Source: Trifolium pratense
Taxonomy: Eukaryota; Streptophyta; Magnoliopsida; Fabales; Fabaceae
Reading direction: 5' to 3'
Assembly (NCBI RefSeq): GCF_020283565.1
Contig: NC_060061.1
Span: 25,023,362-25,087,361, forward strand
Length of the DNA stretch: 64,000 nt
The first letter of the stretch is position 1; every line of letters begins with the position of its first letter. The notes below the pieces were generated by a model. That model ran no database searches and was not told the origin of the DNA. It saw only the letters and a program-made list of their open reading frames with translations. The position numbers and the translations under genes are program-made. Of this stretch, positions 59,763-64,000 are shown in pieces.

Positions 59763-60407
59763 AATAAATTTTATTTTACTCAATGGAAAAACTAACTAAG
59801 ATTTACTAAAATATACAATAAAAACAATGGTATTTATGTGTGTCATATGGTAGAACCTATGATCCTATGAAAAAAGTTCGTATTTCAATATTCGATTTTG
59901 GAATCTTTTGTTACGAAATTTCCTTTCCCCTAACAAATTTTAATACATAAATACATACTTGTATTTTACCGGTTATATATAATAACGTTTATGTTGTATA
60001 TATGCAAGCTCTGCATGTGACAAATTTAAATTGGCCCTATACTCATATTTGGCTAAATATATTAGAAAGAATAGGAACCTGTCATCAAGAAAATTCGTGG
60101 AAATAGCCCATGAAGTTGCTCTTTTATTTGTAAGTGACTTAACAGAACAAATTTTGTAAGACTTTGATCTGGTAAAAGCTATAAAATTTAATAGGAATAC
60201 TAGAAGAAATTAGAAAGTAATTGATGTATATCAAGGAACGTGGCCTAATGCACGATTTAATTGATTGAAAAAGTTAAAATAAATGACTTCTTGAGGTCTT
60301 CCCCACAAGACTTCCAAGTCAAAACCAATGTCACATCACGCATTAGAGAAATTTCATTTATTTTTAGCTTTTTGCATTTCAAACGAGGAACGACACATAT
60401 TTGAAAA
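59763..60407. other. Spacer
   Basis: AT-rich; nothing recognised. Confidence 0.3.
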
Positions 60408-60585
60408 TTTAATTGATATGTATTGACGGTGTAAAATAATTTTATACTATTAATTAATATCAATCATGTTTTTCGTCACATCACCTCACTTCACCCCATT
60501 TTTTTGACATGACATGACAAAATAATGATTATTTATTGGATGATCGTACAAAACTATTTACACCGTCAGTGCATATCAATTAAAC
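60408..60585. mobile_element. MITE related to 23082-23265
   Basis: TTTAATTGATATGTATTGAC plus GGTGTAAAATA at the left; the complement TTTACACCGTCAGTGCATAT then CAATTAAA at the right. Confidence 0.65.
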
Positions 60586-61127
60586 TATTTGGAACAAGTA
60601 TCTTTTCCAATTTTTAATATTTTATTTTTTTCTTCTATTATTATAATTTTGGAGAGTTTTAAAATATACATGAAATAATTAGATATATTAAATATTATAT
60701 TATTGTATTTATATTTTCAAAAATTTGATTTTACCACTAATATTCGGTCTATTAAATCGTATAATTTAATTTGGGGTCAATTCTAACATCAGACAACTTC
60801 CTATTCTAAAAATTTGAGAGGACTAACATTGGAGAATTTTGATCCGAAAGTTTGTGGTTTCAAACGATCATACACACACATACATGAAAACTTGAAAATA
60901 ATGTTACTAACGCGGAGAAGCTTTTGAATTGAAAATCAATTCTTTGGAGTTTTTATGTATATCCTTTGTGATGTGGTCACGCTAATAATTTAAAGACTTT
61001 TATAATATAAATAAACAGAGTTTTGATGAGAGACTGATTTAGAAATTTTGGATTGGTGGGGTCAAAGTATACATATATTTATATAATAAAAAATTATATC
61101 AATAGGTAAGTGGTATAACATGATAGT
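60586..61127. other. Spacer
   Basis: AT-rich; nothing recognised. Confidence 0.3.
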
Positions 61128-61256
61128 CCGCATGAATTTAGCTCGGTTGTTATGAACATCGTATTTTATATGTAGAAATTAGAGTTTAAATTATAGATAT
61201 CTTACTTATTTTAAAGGTGAAATTTCTAGTCACTAACCACCTGACAACAAAAAATG
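61128..61256 (+). mobile_element. SINE family A, plus orientation
   Basis: AATTTAGCTCGGTTGTTATG (A box), CGTATTTTATATGTAGAAAT, a damaged B box, CTTACTTATTTTAAAGGTG and AATTTCTAGTCACTAACCAC, then GACAACAAAAAA. The only copy on this strand. Confidence 0.65.
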
Positions 61257-61570
61257 ATGACATAATTATTGAAATTGTACATTTTTTTCTTTGTCTTAAT
61301 TGCACATTTAGTCCTTATCTTTATTTTAGATTTCAAGTTCGTCCCTTATCTTTTAAAAGTTTCAAATTGGTCCTTTTTCTTTTCTTTCCATACTATCAAA
61401 TATATCTTCTTTATATGTGACCAAATTCACATATTATCTTTTACAATTTGTTCCATTTCTTGCTAATTAATTTTTATACTTAGATAGGCGGAGTCGAGGG
61501 CCAGCAAGCCTGAGCAGTTGTTCATATTCTGAAAGCCTAAATGATATATATATATAGATCAAATTATACC

Positions 61571-61815
61571 GATATAACATTTGTGTAATGTTACACCACT
61601 CAATAACGCTTTAACGAAAATAAATTTTACAAAATTCACCGTTGAATTGAAAGTTTATATCATATAGATCATGCATGTTAAATTTTACAAAAATCTAAAA
61701 TAGTTTGATATGCTATTGAGATCGATCAAGATTAACGGTTTATGTGTTTTTATTAAATACCGTTAATCTTAATTTGTCTCAATAACATGTCAAACAATTT
61801 TATTTTCGTTAAAAC
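61571..61815. mobile_element. Decayed relative of the 24531-24928 foldback
   Basis: Shares CTCAATAACGCTTTAACGAA, AATTCACCGTTGAATTGAAA and TATTGAGATCGATCAAGATT with the left arm, and ACCGTTAATCTTAATTTGTC at the turn. Most of the right arm is deleted. Confidence 0.75.
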
Positions 61816-63147
61816 ATTATTGAACGATATTAATCATGACTTCATAACAATATTAAATGATATGTCAACACATCATTTGATGTATATGTAAAATAACGTT
61901 AGGTACACCTATGGTTATAAAAATTAAACTCATAAAATAAAAGAATGATTAAACGTGATTGAATTTATATGTATATTTGTTTTTACCATGGTAATACTTA
62001 CTAATCAATTCATAAACAATTGACTTCACCAACAAATTATTGCAATTAGGCACAGCAATTACTTTTTTTTTTAAAAAGAAATAGCAATATATACTATTAT
62101 TTTCACTGAAATTAAAAGAATAATAAATAAATGAAAATAAAAGCAACGTGTCATTCCTAAAGTTCAATTACATTCACAATTGATTTTACAAACATCTCAG
62201 ATAATTCACTAGTAACTTTTTAAATGTATATTAGCCATATTTTGATTGAAATCATTTTGTCTCTTAGCTAGCTAAAAAGAAAGACTTTGCTTTCATGTCC
62301 TTTCTCGTTGTTTACAGTTTAAATATGAATAAGAGATATGAATAATGCTTGCGTCAAAAAGAACTTGTTTTATATTATAAACCGTTATCTAACTATAATT
62401 AAATGCTCCTAAGACATAGCGTGTAAATTTAATATCTTAAAAGTATAAAATATTATTTTTTTAACATTAATTTTATCTTTTACTGTATTTCTTTTTTTTT
62501 TTCATGCTTAACAAATGTTTTGGGGACACCATTTAGGATGACCAATATTTTATTACATCCAAAGTTAGTAATTAGTTGTTAGTATTAGTTTTTTTCTTCA
62601 CTTTGCCAGAACTTGAATCTTGGACTTTTATTCTTTAACTCATTTCATCCTTAACTCAAATCAATTGAGCTATCTATCCCATCCAATATATAATTATATT
62701 AGTGCTCATCACTTAAGTAGAAGTAGAACTAATAGAGTATTTGTCTCTTCAGGGCCATCCGATAAGATTGGAACGATACAAAAAAAATAATAGTGTATTT
62801 TAGCTTTAAAAAAATAAACTAATAGTACACCATATTAACAGTAGAAGGCTAAGAATGAGCTCTTCTGCATGTTATGAAGGAAGTCAATAATAAAGGTTTG
62901 GAAAAGGTTCAATTTAAAAGCAACTCACATGTGTTTACTTAAGCTATTCAAACCAAGCTATTAAAATTGTACCCAAAAAAACTAGTGAAATTGTAAAAAA
63001 AAAAACACTAGTAAAAGATCTGTGACATGACGATAATTATCAATTCAAAAGTAAAATTAAAGAAACTAATTTGAGGTAAAGCAAAAATAAAAAATTAGAA
63101 ACCTCTAATTTGTTTTCCAATGTATGCAATTGAATTAGCTTCTAGGC
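61816..63147. other. Spacer
   Basis: No gene recognised. A tRNA-like A/B-box pair on the minus strand near 62605-62680 (ATAGCTCAATTGATTTGAG, AAGATTCAAGTT) is too eroded to call. Confidence 0.3.
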
Positions 63148-63350
63148 TATGTTTGGATTGATGGTACAGAACGGAATGGAGCGGAATGGAATATAATGGA
63201 ATGGAGTGAAGCGGAACGGAATGGAACACAAATTCCGTTCCATTGTTTGGATATTCAATAACGGAATGGAATAAAATTACCACTCCATCATTTGGGAAGT
63301 GAACGGAATGGAATACATTATAACGTTTTTATTCCAATTTTACCCTTATT
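63148..63350. mobile_element. MITE fragment rich in GGAATGGA
   Basis: GGCTATGTTTGGATTGATGG, then repeated CGGAATGGA and its complement ATTCCGTTCCATTG, then GAACGGAATGGAATAC. Common plant MITE end; the other end is not seen. Confidence 0.5.
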
Positions 63351-64000
63351 TTAAAACATTGAACTATAAGCCATAACTCCAAATGCCAATATTCTGATTT
63401 TAAAACACTAGTGGAGAGACAAAGTTTCAATAGTCAAACGTGATAACAATGAAATACTAGTTTCAAATACTATTGTCTTATTCTAATCACCTAAACAATG
63501 TACATAACCTGAGCATCAAACGTGATATCTTAATTTCAAAATAGTCGAATAGCAAATTCAGATGATAACAATCATAACATAATTCATAATCAGGTCTTTT
63601 GGATTATTTTTTTTGACAAAAACCAAATTAACTCATTTCATTCATAACAATATATTCAATACAAGATGACATATGATCATGACAATGGGAACCAGGTCTT
63701 TTGGGATTTTGAATATCATAATTCAGTACCATTGCATAATATAATGGTGGATACTTGAACAACCATCATTTGGAGCAATTCAAAATGTTTTTTTCTTATA
63801 ACTTCATTAGTCATCTAAAACAAATCATAAAATAAAATAAGATTCATTTATATAGAATTAACATCCAACAAAATAAACACAATATAAAAACCACTAACAT
63901 GATAGCAGTCTAAACAAACAAAACACACCTAAACCATCGAATGGGAAAACAAAGAAAACAACCCCAATATGAAAACACACATAAAAAAAAAATCAATACA
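63351..64000. other. Spacer at the window edge
   Basis: AT-rich; no gene recognised. Anything here may continue beyond the window. Confidence 0.3.

Overview
The window is nuclear DNA of a flowering plant, most likely a legume of the Medicago/Trifolium/Pisum group. This is inferred from the very AT-rich sequence, GT-AG introns, plant-only families (SAUR, expansin-like A, LHT amino-acid transporter) and legume-type transposons and tRNA-derived SINEs. Nothing bacterial, organellar or viral was seen. The species is an inference, not a match.

Four intact single- or multi-exon genes can be read with confidence, plus one unrecognised small ORF. Two are a head-to-tail tandem pair of five-exon LHT-like amino-acid transporters on the minus strand (5738-9067 and 15103-21697). 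Their exon structure and core promoters match, but intron 1 of the second copy has grown to 4.66 kb. A one-exon SAUR gene lies at 37097-37531 (minus) and a five-exon expansin-like A gene at 54823-56833 (plus). A 103-aa ORF at 39043-39354 is unrecognised. Near the left end are two dead host genes: a truncated LRR receptor kinase (218-1300) and a mitochondrial ribosomal protein uL23 copy without its start codon and with three frame breaks (1714-2268).

The rest is dominated by transposons, many with ends that can be fixed exactly. They include hAT-like elements with perfect 8-bp target duplications (3004-4278, 14013-14646, 33620-34415) and nested Stowaway-like and other MITEs (9544-10021, 53225-53781). 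There are long foldback elements (23641-24027, 24531-24928, 35808-36670) and a 1.7-kb long-TIR element with an internal array of short hairpins (24940-26648). A decayed Helitron helicase gene ends in a canonical hairpin-CTAG terminus (27205-30148). A Ty1/copia element at 42135-46702 has 197-bp LTRs differing at three bases, yet its reading frame is broken four times. A 4.85-kb LTR retrotransposon at 47645-52490 has LTRs that read as identical and no recognisable protein. A 5'-truncated LINE carries a 12-bp duplication (52763-53149), and at least eight copies of one tRNA-derived SINE family are scattered through the window.

The genes do not form an operon or pathway. What links the window is insertion history: transposons fill introns and spacers, often beside or inside (TA)n tracts, while the intact coding exons are spared. 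The strongest candidates for something undescribed are the protein-less LTR element with identical LTRs, the hairpin-array element, and the foldback families.
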